From contig NZ_PYGK01000013.1 of the NCBI RefSeq assembly GCF_003014595.1, positions 124,001 through 188,000 of the forward strand: a stretch of 64,000 nucleotides of DNA, written 5' to 3'. Position 1 is the first letter of the stretch; each line of letters opens with the position of its first letter. Made by a program: the position numbers and the translations under genes. The stretch comes from Chitinophaga ginsengisoli. GTDB lineage: Bacteria > Bacteroidota > Bacteroidia > Chitinophagales > Chitinophagaceae. The notes under the pieces were generated by a model. That model saw only the letters and a list, made by a program, of their open reading frames with translations. It did not search any database and was not told the DNA's origin. Positions 44,174 to 53,429 of the stretch are shown here, in pieces.

Positions 44174-45121
44174 ATGATTATGAAAGCGTTTATACTAACC
44201 ATTTTCATACTGTGCATCTCTCATTCCATACTTGCCCAGGAAAAGGACACTATCACTCACTACGGGCAACTGGAAGAAAAGTACCAGCGACTAAAAGACT
44301 CTGTCTCGCGCCTGTCTCCTTTTATTCCCGCTGTATCGTCTGTACTCGTCAATTACAAACAGATAGAGCTAAACTTCTTTGCATCGATCATATCTGCTAA
44401 CAATTTCAGAGATGACGACGGACACCTGGGCGATCTCAATGGCCGTCAGACATACCTTTACCAAACATTACAGGCAACATTCGGCACAACAAAACGTGCA
44501 CGCTTCAATGTAGGGTTCGATGTTAATATGGTGATGGGAAGAATAGACCAGGACAGGACCAGTTCTATGTTTAAGGTCTTTGACTCTGGTGTAGAAGGTA
44601 ACAGCAGATATGCAAGAGCCATTACATCTCTGGCAGCAAGGCTCCGGTGGAGGCCTTTAAGAAGGAATTACAATTTCACAATACAAGGCAGTTTCATCTT
44701 CCCGACAAATGTCAGTAACGAGAAGCAGCAGGTATTAGGGTACAAACAAACCTTTCTCGCGTTGCAGTTCCTGTACAATCAACCTTTGAGTGAACGCCTG
44801 TTCCTCTTTTCCCAGTTAGGTTTGCAATATGGGTTTAAGAGAGCGAATGTTTCAGATGTATTCTTCTCTCCCATTTCCCTGTATTTAAGTTATTTAATCC
44901 CCAGAAAAACGATCCCTTTTATACTGTTTAATTATATTCCTATGTTCAGCAAGTATGACAGCTGGACTTATAGCCGTTATACGATGCAGGTAGGCGGCGG
45001 ACTACAATACCAGTTCAACCGCAGGCTTCTGGCCAATGCTTATTATGCCAATAACATTAAAGGAAAGAACTATCCCGATTTTAACACTTATAGCCTGAGC
45101 GTACGATATGTGCTGAACTGA
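44174..45121 (+). CDS. Putative outer-membrane beta-barrel protein
   Basis: 315 residues from ATG 44174 (or 44180); the open frame reaches TTG 44153. A signal peptide ends S-I-L-A-Q. A short charged coiled segment (about 28-50) is followed by alternating amphipathic strands (L-N-F-F-A-S-I-I-S, F-N-V-G-F-D-V-N-M-V, F-T-I-Q-G-S-F-I-F and others) ending in Y-S-L-S-V-R-Y-V-L-N, a terminal strand typical of Bacteroidota barrels. No named family was recognised. It is convergent with the IPT lipoprotein gene, four bases apart. Confidence 0.6.
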   Translation: MIMKAFILTIFILCISHSILAQEKDTITHYGQLEEKYQRLKDSVSRLSPFIPAVSSVLVNYKQIELNFFASIISANNFRDDDGHLGDLNGRQTYLYQTLQATFGTTKRARFNVGFDVNMVMGRIDQDRTSSMFKVFDSGVEGNSRYARAITSLAARLRWRPLRRNYNFTIQGSFIFPTNVSNEKQQVLGYKQTFLALQFLYNQPLSERLFLFSQLGLQYGFKRANVSDVFFSPISLYLSYLIPRKTIPFILFNYIPMFSKYDSWTYSRYTMQVGGGLQYQFNRRLLANAYYANNIKGKNYPDFNTYSLSVRYVLN

Positions 45122-45125
45122 CAAT

Positions 45126-46127
45126 TCATGGATCACATACCAGATCAGGCTCATTCTTTTTCCTGTCAAACGTACATGTTGAGACAAGACCTGTTTTAGA
45201 TGAGATCAGCACCATTTTTAATACACAGGGATTAGCTGATGAAGAAGAGAATTGTCCTGCGAAGGTTTCTCCTGTCTTTTTGTTGGTGAACTCAATGTAG
45301 TTAAGGTCGTTATAGTCTTTCGTTGTATTGAAGTGATATTCATAAGTGCCGGTCACGTCATAGTTGAACGTGCCGTCATCTGTTTTGAGATCAACGAAGT
45401 TATTCCCATCCTGTTTCGAGAATAGCCCACAGGTCCAGTCATTGGAGATGGTAGGCACATAGTTGGGAGGAGGAATGGCAATAATAGAGAAGTTAACACT
45501 GGCAGGTCCGGCAGGTGGCGCTCCTGATACCTGAAAGTTAAGCGTAGACGTCCCCTTGACAGTCGCCACCTTTACGGTCACGGTACCGGTCGGCAGGTCT
45601 TTCGGTACTGTAGCAGTGATCACTTTTTTATTGTTCGTATAAACAACCGCCTCTTTATCATTGAAGGTGACATGGATCGCACCTGAAAGATTATCCCCAT
45701 AGATCAGCACAGGGTATTCTGTGAAGTTAGCCGCAGGAATGATCTTACTGAGTGTTGGTGGTGCAGGATCTACATTGTCCGGTGTTTTTTCTACTTCAAA
45801 CTGTAACTCATTAGACTTGCCTCCGCCGGTCTGCACCACTATCTTATTCATACCTGTTGTAGCGCCTGTAGGCACAACTGTTGTAATAACCGTACCAGTA
45901 TTCGACACAATAGTGGAAGCGATACTATTGAACGTTATCTTATCCGCATTGCCCATGTTCTGACCATTCACCGTTACAGGCTCGCCTATAATACCTTTCA
46001 CTGGCGACACCGAACTAAGCGAAGGCACCGGAATAACTTCTTTCTTGGATTTGCCGCACTGCGGACCGGTAAACAGTATGATCAGCAACAGCAGGTATAG
46101 CTGGTTGATCCTTATCAACTGCTTCAT
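45126..46127 (-). CDS. IPT/TIG-domain lipoprotein
   Basis: 333 residues. Lipoprotein leader with a Cys in T-G-P-Q-C-G-K near residue 24. Two IPT/TIG immunoglobulin-like domains follow: about 35-112 (S-P-V-K-G-I-I-G-E-P-V-T-V-N-G) and about 122-202 (I-I-P-A-A-N-F-T-E-Y-P-V-L-I-Y-G-D). The last ~125 residues form an unrecognised domain with several Cys. In Bacteroidota such lipoproteins are usually surface-exposed binding or assembly proteins. Third gene of a minus-strand group with 46164 and 47164. Confidence 0.7.
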   Translation of the reverse strand: MKQLIRINQLYLLLLIILFTGPQCGKSKKEVIPVPSLSSVSPVKGIIGEPVTVNGQNMGNADKITFNSIASTIVSNTGTVITTVVPTGATTGMNKIVVQTGGGKSNELQFEVEKTPDNVDPAPPTLSKIIPAANFTEYPVLIYGDNLSGAIHVTFNDKEAVVYTNNKKVITATVPKDLPTGTVTVKVATVKGTSTLNFQVSGAPPAGPASVNFSIIAIPPPNYVPTISNDWTCGLFSKQDGNNFVDLKTDDGTFNYDVTGTYEYHFNTTKDYNDLNYIEFTNKKTGETFAGQFSSSSANPCVLKMVLISSKTGLVSTCTFDRKKNEPDLVCDP

Positions 46128-46163
46128 AAGCGTTATTTTATAGTACTGGTAATAAGCTGTCGG

Positions 46164-47153
46164 TTACATCGCCAGTCGGCTTAAAAGGGTCTGTGCTCTA
46201 TTGTCCAGTTCCTGCAACCTCCTTTCCAGTTGCAGTTGCGAGGCTTCTATCTCCCGCATAATGGTCTCTTTGAAGTCCTTTTTCTTCCCACCTTTGATCT
46301 CTCCCCTGTTATAATCGTTGATGTCTCTTATCTTTAAATTCAAGGTGAAGATATTAGCACTATGGAGTTCCCCCAATGCATAATTGAACCATTCCGTTAC
46401 TTCAGTGGCTTTTGCTTCACTCTCCCAGAGATCAGCCACCATCTTTTCATATCCCGTATGTTTTCTGTTGATATCTTCGAATGCTTCATTGTAGCTATTC
46501 ACGGCGTCTATGAGTACCTGCATGGCCTGTGGATCATCAAATGCATGCCGCGCAGTGAACTTAAAAGCATCCTTCAGGTCTTTGGCCTCATTCGTATAAT
46601 TGTTGATAGCAGCAGCCAGCTGAGGGTAAAATTCCTTTCTTCTTCTGTCAAGATCTATCTGGTCTTTCAGATCTTCCAGCTTGATATTGGTCATCTTCTG
46701 GATCTCATCCCTGAAAGCAACTAAAGACTGCTCTATGCCATCTTGTTTTACACCCAGTTGCAGCAACCCGTTCTTGATCTCATTATTACTTCTGGCAACC
46801 GCACGAGTGAGGATATCCTTGGGAGAATCTCCGACAATGAATACAGTAGCAACGCTACTATCCCTGGGCACGGCTACACTCCCTCCGGGTGGATACAGGA
46901 TGCTCTGATCACTGTCCACCAGCTCCAACGTTACTGTACTGACGTTGTTGTTAATGGGGATGATGAATTGCCCGTCTGTACCGGTCGTTCCTCTCCCTTG
47001 GTCCACCAGCCTGACAGAAATATTATTCAATGCTTTACTTCCATCGAAAAGCACCACTCTTCCTTTAAACCTTCTGACGTTCTGGCTGAAACAAACATGT
47101 GTAAGCAATAGCAGGCATATTGCAAGGCAGCATCTCAAACATCCTTTTGGCAT
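46164..47153 (-). CDS. Exported protein with carboxypeptidase-like domain and coiled coil
   Basis: 329 residues. Signal peptide ends C-F-S-Q near 24. A beta domain at about 28-110 resembles the carboxypeptidase regulatory-like fold (F-K-G-R-V-V-L-F-D-G, T-G-T-D-G-Q-F-I-I-P). The rest is almost all helical with long charged heptad-like stretches (about 115-329), ending in a Gln/Arg/Leu-rich coiled coil. No family recognised. Eleven bases after the gene at 47164, so co-transcribed with it. A structural or scaffold role at the envelope is a guess. Confidence 0.6.
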   Translation of the reverse strand: MPKGCLRCCLAICLLLLTHVCFSQNVRRFKGRVVLFDGSKALNNISVRLVDQGRGTTGTDGQFIIPINNNVSTVTLELVDSDQSILYPPGGSVAVPRDSSVATVFIVGDSPKDILTRAVARSNNEIKNGLLQLGVKQDGIEQSLVAFRDEIQKMTNIKLEDLKDQIDLDRRRKEFYPQLAAAINNYTNEAKDLKDAFKFTARHAFDDPQAMQVLIDAVNSYNEAFEDINRKHTGYEKMVADLWESEAKATEVTEWFNYALGELHSANIFTLNLKIRDINDYNRGEIKGGKKKDFKETIMREIEASQLQLERRLQELDNRAQTLLSRLAM

Positions 47154-47163
47154 ATGTATAAGA

Positions 47164-48042
47164 TTAAGGGGTCTTATCTATTCTCAGATCAATTGGTATT
47201 GTTGATGAAATAGTCACTACTTCGTCGAACCGTGTAATCCCATCGGTGACAATCTTCAGCTGTGTCTTTTCTCCCGAAGGCAATGGTACTGTCAGCGAAA
47301 AGTTCCCATTGGGATCCGTATAACAGGTAGCCAATCCACTGGAAAAATCAAGAAATGCATTTCCTACCGCCATATTCTTTTGATCCAGCACAGAGCCTCT
47401 GACCAGTGTAGACATTGACTCCTGCGTTCTCCTAACATGGATATCCACATAGTCTTCGTTCTTAGAGATCAGTACTTCATTAGAATCTGCCAGTTGATAG
47501 TTCCTAATGGAAGGTACTATCCTAACCTTCCGATTATGATATTGCTCTGGTATATTATAGAATGCTACTTCTCCATCATGAATATTCACGGTCTTTGGCT
47601 CTTTTCCTATATACAAGGTCACTGTACCTTCATTCAAAGCCTGCAGCGGTTGATTATCGGCAACAATACGCATCTTCAGGTCAAACTGTTCTTTCTTATT
47701 GTAGTTCGGCATGATAAAGCCACCGCCTACAACAAGGGCAAATATCACGATAGGTCCAGTTAGCTGTAGCTTCCCGTAAGTGATGTTCTCATTTGAGGTA
47801 AAGGAAGCATAAGATTTCATGGCGCCGGCAAGGAATGCTGCACTGCTGAATCCAAGGGGAATAAGAATGATGTAATAAATATTTCCTGTGATCCCAAGGT
47901 CCGCTAACTGTTTACCAAAGAAGATCAATATGCCTGCGGCCAGTAAGGACAACAGGAATGCGCCCCCACTGATCCATATCCAATTCATACGGCGCCTTGG
48001 GGTTGGACGTCCGTTTCCAATATGCTTCATGATATCATTCAC
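47164..48042 (-). CDS. Membrane protein with C-terminal carboxypeptidase-like beta domains
   Basis: 292 residues. Three membrane helices at about 20-42, 54-76 and 93-112, then an exported part with two beta domains: about 118-210 (V-T-L-Y-I-G-K-E-P-K) and about 212-292 (V-R-G-S-V-L-D-Q-K-N, Y-T-D-P-N-G-N-F-S-L), the second a typical carboxypeptidase regulatory-like fold. No family recognised. First gene of the three-gene group 48042 to 45126, whose products would be an inner-membrane protein, a periplasmic coiled coil and a lipoprotein. Confidence 0.6.
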   Translation of the reverse strand: MNDIMKHIGNGRPTPRRRMNWIWISGGAFLLSLLAAGILIFFGKQLADLGITGNIYYIILIPLGFSSAAFLAGAMKSYASFTSNENITYGKLQLTGPIVIFALVVGGGFIMPNYNKKEQFDLKMRIVADNQPLQALNEGTVTLYIGKEPKTVNIHDGEVAFYNIPEQYHNRKVRIVPSIRNYQLADSNEVLISKNEDYVDIHVRRTQESMSTLVRGSVLDQKNMAVGNAFLDFSSGLATCYTDPNGNFSLTVPLPSGEKTQLKIVTDGITRFDEVVTISSTIPIDLRIDKTP

Positions 48043-48756
48043 ATGAACTTATAAACAAGCTTCAAGAAATAACTCTATTAGTGATCAGGCATACTCTATC
48101 GCCCGGCTATATACTGGATTATTACTTTTAATGACGAATGAAATATTGTAGCCTCACATGTATTTCATCTTCGTGTTGCGCGCTTTAACCATCATCTTAT
48201 TCGCGTAGAGGAAATTGGGGTGAGGGATCTTATACAACGTAATTGCTTATGTTAAGTTATAAATATTTTTTCAAATTGCTATCAGTATTTTTTGCTACTG
48301 TATAAATTTGATTAATAGGTGAAACGCAATACAGGTAATGATTATAGGAGATTATTATAATTTATTTATTTTAATTATCGACAGGCAGTAATAGTGCTCG
48401 CACTAGAAAGACGAAACTGCCAAAGCTAAAGCGGGCTCACTTTGTTTTTGTATAAGGCTGTATAAAGTACTATATACTGGTACTAATAATCTGAAGAACA
48501 TTTATGGGATAGAATAGCATAGGTGGTAGCGAACTTTTTTGACAGACATTTAGGCTTTGGGGTTACTTTCTTTCCTGGATTCTGGGCTAAAGCCCAATAA
48601 TCCTACTTCTTCGACCGCGCCTCAGTTATCATTACTAACATAACCATGTTATTATTGCACAATTAATGTTAACAATATAATATTTAACTATTTATAACAA
48701 TTTAAACGACCGGTAAAAATCTATAAAACACGTATATTTGCACAATAACATAACCC
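48043..48756. other. AT-rich gene-free stretch
   Basis: About 710 bases, clearly AT-richer than its left neighbours. Seen: a small palindrome TGGGCTAAAGCCCA (48583-48596) resembling known Bacteroidota REP cores; the first operator-like dyad at 48636-48651; the regulator promoter at 48733-48740 and the second dyad at 48742-48766. Nothing else is recognisable in 48043-48560. Confidence 0.4.
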
Positions 48757-48766
48757 ATGTTATTGT
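48636..48766 (+). promoter_or_regulatory. Duplicated dyad and promoter of the wHTH regulator gene
   Basis: Dyad 1 is TAACAT-AACC-ATGTTA (48636-48651). Dyad 2 is ACAATAACAT-AACCC-ATGTTATTGT (48742-48766), a perfect 10-bp inverted repeat covering the start codon at 48757. Between them lies the -7 box TATATTTG (48733-48740). Two copies of one site around a promoter suggest autoregulation by the gene product. Confidence 0.6.
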
Positions 48767-49764
48767 CTAAAACAGACGTTATGGTTTCAAAATTGACTGA
48801 AATTGAAGGATATATAAAAATGACCCTGGGCATTGAAGCTACCTTCGACCCTGTTGCAAGTGAACAGATAAATAATTTGCCCTTGCACGTGGTCCGTGCC
48901 TACGATTTGTATGTATCCATGTTAGAAAGTCAGAAATGTGTATTTGCATTGGCTAATGAAACGGAAGATGCTACACCAGTTCGCCTAAAAAAAGATGGCG
49001 AACTTATATCAAAGACGCTGCATGCACAAGTTGTCTACGTCTTTGCTACTATGCAAGCTTATCGTAGACTGCGGCTGGTGCAACAGAAAGTAGCGTTTAT
49101 GGTACCTGGCAAGCAGCTTTATATGCCGTTCATGGCACTAAGTTTTACAGAGGTTGCAAAAAAGGTGGCCAATAAAAAGTTGGAGAAACTGCGGCCCGCC
49201 ACACAGCTACTATTTCTATATCACCTACAGATAGGTTCGTTAGAGCATATTACTTTCGCCGAAATTGCTCATCATGTTCAATACTCTAATATGAGTGTGA
49301 GCAGGGCAGCGGAAGAATTGCAGGAGTTTGGATTGGCGCATGTTACAGGCAGTCGTGGAAAGCAACTGGTATTTATTGACAAGGGTAAAAAGTTGTGGGA
49401 GACTGCATTACCGTTTCTGCAATCACCAGTAAAAATTGAATTTTATGTGGAATATCCACCCGGCGAAGTGGAAGGAAGGAATACCGGATATCATGCGCTG
49501 GCAAAATACTCCACGCTTAAGCCTGGACTTCAACCAGAAATAGCTATTAGTTTAGAGGAATACAGGAGGATAGCACTGCCCTATGGTAACATGATTGACT
49601 TTTTTGATGGGTTATTTCGGATAGAAGCGTGGAATTATTCACCGTATATTCTGTCGAAAGAGATGACAGTGGATCCTCTTTCTCTTTATTTAAGCAAGCA
49701 ATCATCAACAGATGAACGGGTACAAATAGCATTAGAACAATTAATAAGTAATATACAATGGTAG
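48757..49764 (+). CDS. Winged-HTH protein, AbiEi/MarR-like antitoxin or regulator
   Basis: 335 residues, no signal peptide. A winged HTH at about 150-225 (I-T-F-A-E-I-A-H-H-V-Q-Y-S-N-M-S-V-S-R-A then V-T-G-S-R-G-K wing). The part after it contains T-G-Y-H-A-L-A-K-Y-S-T-L, which resembles the A-L-x-x-Y-S-M-L motif of wHTH proteins paired with AbiEii-type nucleotidyltransferase toxins. The N-terminal ~145 residues are not recognised. AT-rich codons suggest acquisition. ATG 48781 is an alternative start. It overlaps a 29-codon ORF and a terminator follows, so the usual toxin partner is missing. Function by analogy only. Confidence 0.6.
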   Translation: MLLSKTDVMVSKLTEIEGYIKMTLGIEATFDPVASEQINNLPLHVVRAYDLYVSMLESQKCVFALANETEDATPVRLKKDGELISKTLHAQVVYVFATMQAYRRLRLVQQKVAFMVPGKQLYMPFMALSFTEVAKKVANKKLEKLRPATQLLFLYHLQIGSLEHITFAEIAHHVQYSNMSVSRAAEELQEFGLAHVTGSRGKQLVFIDKGKKLWETALPFLQSPVKIEFYVEYPPGEVEGRNTGYHALAKYSTLKPGLQPEIAISLEEYRRIALPYGNMIDFFDGLFRIEAWNYSPYILSKEMTVDPLSLYLSKQSSTDERVQIALEQLISNIQW

Positions 49765-49847
49765 TAGGATTAGACTTAAGTGTTAAAAATGTAAGCCTGG
49801 ACGAAATCTTACAATTAATCCAAGACATCTACCAATTACCTGAATAA
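49758..49847 (+). CDS. 29-residue ORF coupled to the wHTH gene
   Basis: ATG at 49758 overlaps the last codons of the wHTH gene by seven bases; the ORF ends TAA at 49847, 23 bases before a terminator. The product begins M-V-V-G-L-D-L-S and ends in an amphipathic helix rich in Ile, Leu and Gln. It may be a genuine micro-gene or the 5' remnant of a lost partner gene. Confidence 0.35.
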   Translation: MVVGLDLSVKNVSLDEILQLIQDIYQLPE

Positions 49848-49870
49848 CTACTCATAATATTTAATATACA

Positions 49871-49904
49871 AAATAGGCTGTATCAAAAAATACAGCCTAT
49901 TTTT
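49871..49904 (+). terminator. Rho-independent terminator
   Basis: A 12-bp stem AAATAGGCTGTA (49871-49882) with 49891-49902, 8-base loop, T-rich end. It closes the wHTH operon. Confidence 0.85.
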
Positions 49905-49975
49905 ATTCAGGTACGAACGCCCTCCATTCACAACTTTATAGCTACGATACACGAAACAAGTTCATGTAACAACAA

Positions 49976-52960
49976 CTACAAAACATCAAACACCAAAGCA
50001 TCAGACAAATACCAGTCGCCACCAAGATTATCGACAGTGATGTTGTGCGTGCCGGCTTTAAGGGCTACCACATACGAAAGGTTGGCAATTGCCACCTGGT
50101 CGGTCACCAGCATAGCATCTGCATAAATACTTACCCGCGCGCCGTTCTGTGAAACAGAAGCGACTGTCAGCTTAAAATATCCATCCTGGGAAAGATTTAC
50201 ATTGATGCTGGCAGGATTATAGTACTCCGGATGAGCAGGCGCACCATAAACATACATAGCCAGGTTAGAAGCGTCTGGCGTTAATGTACCGTTTTCGGCG
50301 AGTGTAAAAGCGGTTACCGAAGCTTTGCTTCCCCACGGATACCCGGGTACAACCGTTCTGGCGCTGGCAGTCTGGACAGGTGCAGGGAGGCCTGCCGCAA
50401 GCGATGGCACAAAGGAATAATGATCCACCTGTGTCCAGTCGCCACCGAGATTGTCTACGGTAATCCTATGCGCACCTGGCGTAATAACGACAACATAAGA
50501 CGCATTAATAACAGCATCCTGGTCAAGCATTTTAACGCCATCTACATATATGGTTAACCTTGGGAAACCAGCAGATATAGTAGCAGCAGTACGTACTTCG
50601 AAATATCCTGTCTGTGCGTAGTTGACAACAAATGTAGATGGATTGCGGTATTGCGTATTGGCCTGGCTACCATAGACAAACATCCCCAGGCTGGAAGCAC
50701 CGGGCGCTATGCCGCTATTGCTCACGGTAAAGACGGAAGCAGTCGTTGCTGCCCAACCTAGTGTAGGTGTCACTGATACAGCAGTACTAAGCGTATCCGG
50801 GGCGCTAAGACCAACAGTAAATGCGATATCCCAGGATATTGCCGGCAGGTCGAAGCTTAACACGCCATTAGTCGCCGTGGCGATCCGGCTGTCAACAGGT
50901 TGCGCAGGTGCAGTAGTGTCTGCAGGTGCACAACTGTAAAAATTCACGGTGTAAGTCCCGTTGTTCATACCAGGTATATTCACGATAGCACCGGCAGGCA
51001 CTGGGGGCGGAGGCGTGGTAGTGTTGTTATCGATAAAATACCGATGGTTGTACAACCTGTATTGTATGTAGCCTGCCGCCTGAGTACTATCAGCGCTCTT
51101 CAGAGCATATAAATTGTAAGGGCCCACTGCATTGATAAACCTGAATTGAGACACCAGTATCCAGTCAGTCCCGAGGTTATCAACTTTAATAGAATGCTGC
51201 CCCACGCTGACAGGCACCGTATAGGTAAAGCCTTTCTGCGCTACCTGGTCAAGCAGCAGCACACCATCTACATAAATATTGACGTTACCACCCCATTGAC
51301 TGACATCTGCAACAACTACTGAAAAGGTTCCTGCCTGCAGGTAATTGACGTGGAAGGTGGGCGGTCTGCGCAAAGTGCTATTATTTGTAGCGCCCCAAAC
51401 AAACTGAGGAAGCTCGCTTAGCCCGGGAGTCAGTTCGCCTTCATTGTCCACTGTAAAGTCCACTACAGGTGGAGGAGGATTGCTGGGATCCACAGGCCAC
51501 ATCCCTTCAGGAATGATGGTCAGGTCGGCCGGATTCGTATTAGAATAAGTCGGGAACGCCTTCTGATAATTGCCACTCACAAAGGGCACTAAGTCTTTAA
51601 AAGCCGCCAGCCGCGAAAAGTGCGGGTACAGGTCCAGCTCATCCACCCAATGTTCCCACCAGGGAATGGCGCTGCCCATGGAGCCGCTCAGCAGCGTTGC
51701 CCACATTACATTGTGCATGCTGACGCCATCGGGATCAACATCTTTCTCCTCGGTAGCAGTGACAATCATGCCAAACTCACCGTCCAGTACAGGCTTGGAA
51801 TATGTACTGAGGCGTTGCTGATTCAGATTAGCGAGCAGACGTGGCATGCGTGGATCATTCTTGTACTTATGCACCTGTGTAAAATCGATGCTGGTACTAT
51901 CCCAGGAGCCGTCTCCATATTTCTCATCACCAAAGGAAGTGGTCACCAGGTGATTAGGATCGATTGATTTCAGATAGGCGGCCATTTCATTATGCCACTG
52001 ATCAATAATAGCAGAGTTATCAAACTGTATAGTGTCACTGGGTTTACTCTTATAGTACGGCGTGTTGTCCACTTCGTTGAACAATTCCCAGCTTTGCAGG
52101 CTACCCGCATATCCCCATCGTGCTACCAGATAGCGCAAGCGGTTCTTGAAGACCTCTTTCGCGGTAGTGTCGCTGAAAAAGTCCAGTGGTGCATTACATG
52201 TGCCTCCCTGTGCTACATTGTAAGGGTTGTTTTGCCACTCGTCACCTGCCACAAACTGGTTATGATAGTTGATGCAAAGCATGATAGCATAACCGTTGGT
52301 TTGTCCACGGTTGAGCAGGTAATCAATTTGTTTCGCTGCTGTTTGCTTATATCGCTTCAGCTTATCAAATCCGTTGACGCCTCCTTCAACGTTGCTCCAT
52401 TCCAGCGCCACACCCCAGGTAGCCATCCAAATGCGGAGAAAGTTGACGCCTGTCTGCTCCAGCTTGTTGAGCTGACGATTATAATCAACGATAACGTCTC
52501 CGTTTGGGAAAGCAATATTTTCTCCTACCGGGATGTATTGTGCGCAGCTGTCCCATCGAAGATAATTGGTGCTGGTTTTCCTGATATATCCCTTGCCGGT
52601 AGCAGAAACGCCGGAGCAGGTGAAGGAATACGTAGTACTCGTCGTAGCTGCCCCGCCCTGCAGGCTACCAGAAAGCACATACGTCCACTGGCCTTCCTCA
52701 TCGGGCGTAAATCGAAAGCGAAATGCTGAGTCACCGGCTATCATGTCGCCGGTATTCGTGTTAAGGTTGTAGTCCTGCATCCAGAAAGCATCCACCGTTC
52801 GCTGTACATTTGTCGGGGAAGTAAGAATGGCCTGAACGGCGATGTCCGTGTAATCATACTGGTTTGTGTAACTAGCAGTGAGGTCGATGATGACTTCATA
52901 CAAATCCCATTTGGCTACGGTAGCCTGGGTTGGGTTAACGCCATTGAATGTAATTGGCAT
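49976..52960 (-). CDS. Large clan GH-A-like glycoside hydrolase with three C-terminal beta-sandwich repeats
   Basis: 994 residues. N-terminal DUF5060-like beta domain (about 1-100), then a TIM-barrel hydrolase domain (about 125-480) with the acid/base Glu in E-L-F-N-E-V-D (about 295) and a likely nucleophile in D-G-E-F-G (about 394). Three related ~108-residue domains follow at about 500-607, 744-851 and 885-994, each with Y-V-D-G or Y-A-D-A, D-Q-V and V-D-N-L-G-x-D-W, probably carbohydrate-binding. Oddly there is no signal peptide, and an in-frame stop lies just upstream of the ATG, so no longer start exists. The substrate cannot be named. Stands alone. Confidence 0.75.
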   Translation of the reverse strand: MPITFNGVNPTQATVAKWDLYEVIIDLTASYTNQYDYTDIAVQAILTSPTNVQRTVDAFWMQDYNLNTNTGDMIAGDSAFRFRFTPDEEGQWTYVLSGSLQGGAATTSTTYSFTCSGVSATGKGYIRKTSTNYLRWDSCAQYIPVGENIAFPNGDVIVDYNRQLNKLEQTGVNFLRIWMATWGVALEWSNVEGGVNGFDKLKRYKQTAAKQIDYLLNRGQTNGYAIMLCINYHNQFVAGDEWQNNPYNVAQGGTCNAPLDFFSDTTAKEVFKNRLRYLVARWGYAGSLQSWELFNEVDNTPYYKSKPSDTIQFDNSAIIDQWHNEMAAYLKSIDPNHLVTTSFGDEKYGDGSWDSTSIDFTQVHKYKNDPRMPRLLANLNQQRLSTYSKPVLDGEFGMIVTATEEKDVDPDGVSMHNVMWATLLSGSMGSAIPWWEHWVDELDLYPHFSRLAAFKDLVPFVSGNYQKAFPTYSNTNPADLTIIPEGMWPVDPSNPPPPVVDFTVDNEGELTPGLSELPQFVWGATNNSTLRRPPTFHVNYLQAGTFSVVVADVSQWGGNVNIYVDGVLLLDQVAQKGFTYTVPVSVGQHSIKVDNLGTDWILVSQFRFINAVGPYNLYALKSADSTQAAGYIQYRLYNHRYFIDNNTTTPPPPVPAGAIVNIPGMNNGTYTVNFYSCAPADTTAPAQPVDSRIATATNGVLSFDLPAISWDIAFTVGLSAPDTLSTAVSVTPTLGWAATTASVFTVSNSGIAPGASSLGMFVYGSQANTQYRNPSTFVVNYAQTGYFEVRTAATISAGFPRLTIYVDGVKMLDQDAVINASYVVVITPGAHRITVDNLGGDWTQVDHYSFVPSLAAGLPAPVQTASARTVVPGYPWGSKASVTAFTLAENGTLTPDASNLAMYVYGAPAHPEYYNPASINVNLSQDGYFKLTVASVSQNGARVSIYADAMLVTDQVAIANLSYVVALKAGTHNITVDNLGGDWYLSDALVFDVL

Positions 52961-53325
52961 GATAGAAAAATTAAAGTGTGATCAATATAAAATATGGTAT
53001 CTGATTATGCGGAATGTCTCGTCATGACGGGTTACAATTGATGAGAGCATCCTGGTTACTGTTTTGTAAAAATGCGAACGTTCAACAATGGTTTAACTAA
53101 GGGGTTGGCATATTCAATAATATCTCATTTTTATACGCTCTATTTTCAGGGTTGCGAGAAATCGAGGTGACATAAAAATACTAATTTTTTTAGTACAAAC
53201 AAATCTAAAAAATTCAACTGCAGCTGCCTGATCCATTAATAGCTTTGCTCACAGCAGCATTAGCAGATAATAAACAGCAAGAATAAACTTTCTGTGATTA
53301 ATAAAAAGAAGGCGCTTTTAATGCC
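52961..53325. other. Gene-free stretch upstream of the glycoside hydrolase
   Basis: AT-rich, no ORF of merit. A minus-strand TAGATTTG (53200-53207) matches the -7 consensus and could drive the hydrolase with a ~235-base leader; a plus-strand TAGCTTTG (53240-53247) has no gene to serve. Otherwise nothing is seen. Confidence 0.3.
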
Positions 53326-53375
53326 GAAAAAAATAAAAAAGGAGGCGCCTCAATATCAATTGAGACACCTCCTTT
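53326..53375 (-). terminator. Terminator of the small exported protein gene
   Basis: A 17-bp hairpin (53338-53354 with 53359-53375). Two positions are C.A mismatches if read on the plus strand but U.G pairs on the minus strand, and the T-tract follows on the minus side, so it serves the gene at 53430. Confidence 0.85.
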
Positions 53376-53429
53376 ACACCTAAAAAACGGAATGTCTTAC
53401 CGTTTTATTTTATAAAACAGGTATGTGGT

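Noticed and set aside
48583..48596. TGGGCTAAAGCCCA palindrome as a mobile REP element.
   Set aside because: Resembles REP cores but lacks a GTAG-type flank, and only one copy is seen, so it is mentioned but not called.
51992..52729. 245-codon plus-strand frame opposite the glycoside hydrolase.
   Set aside because: Antisense shadow of the conserved hydrolase domain.
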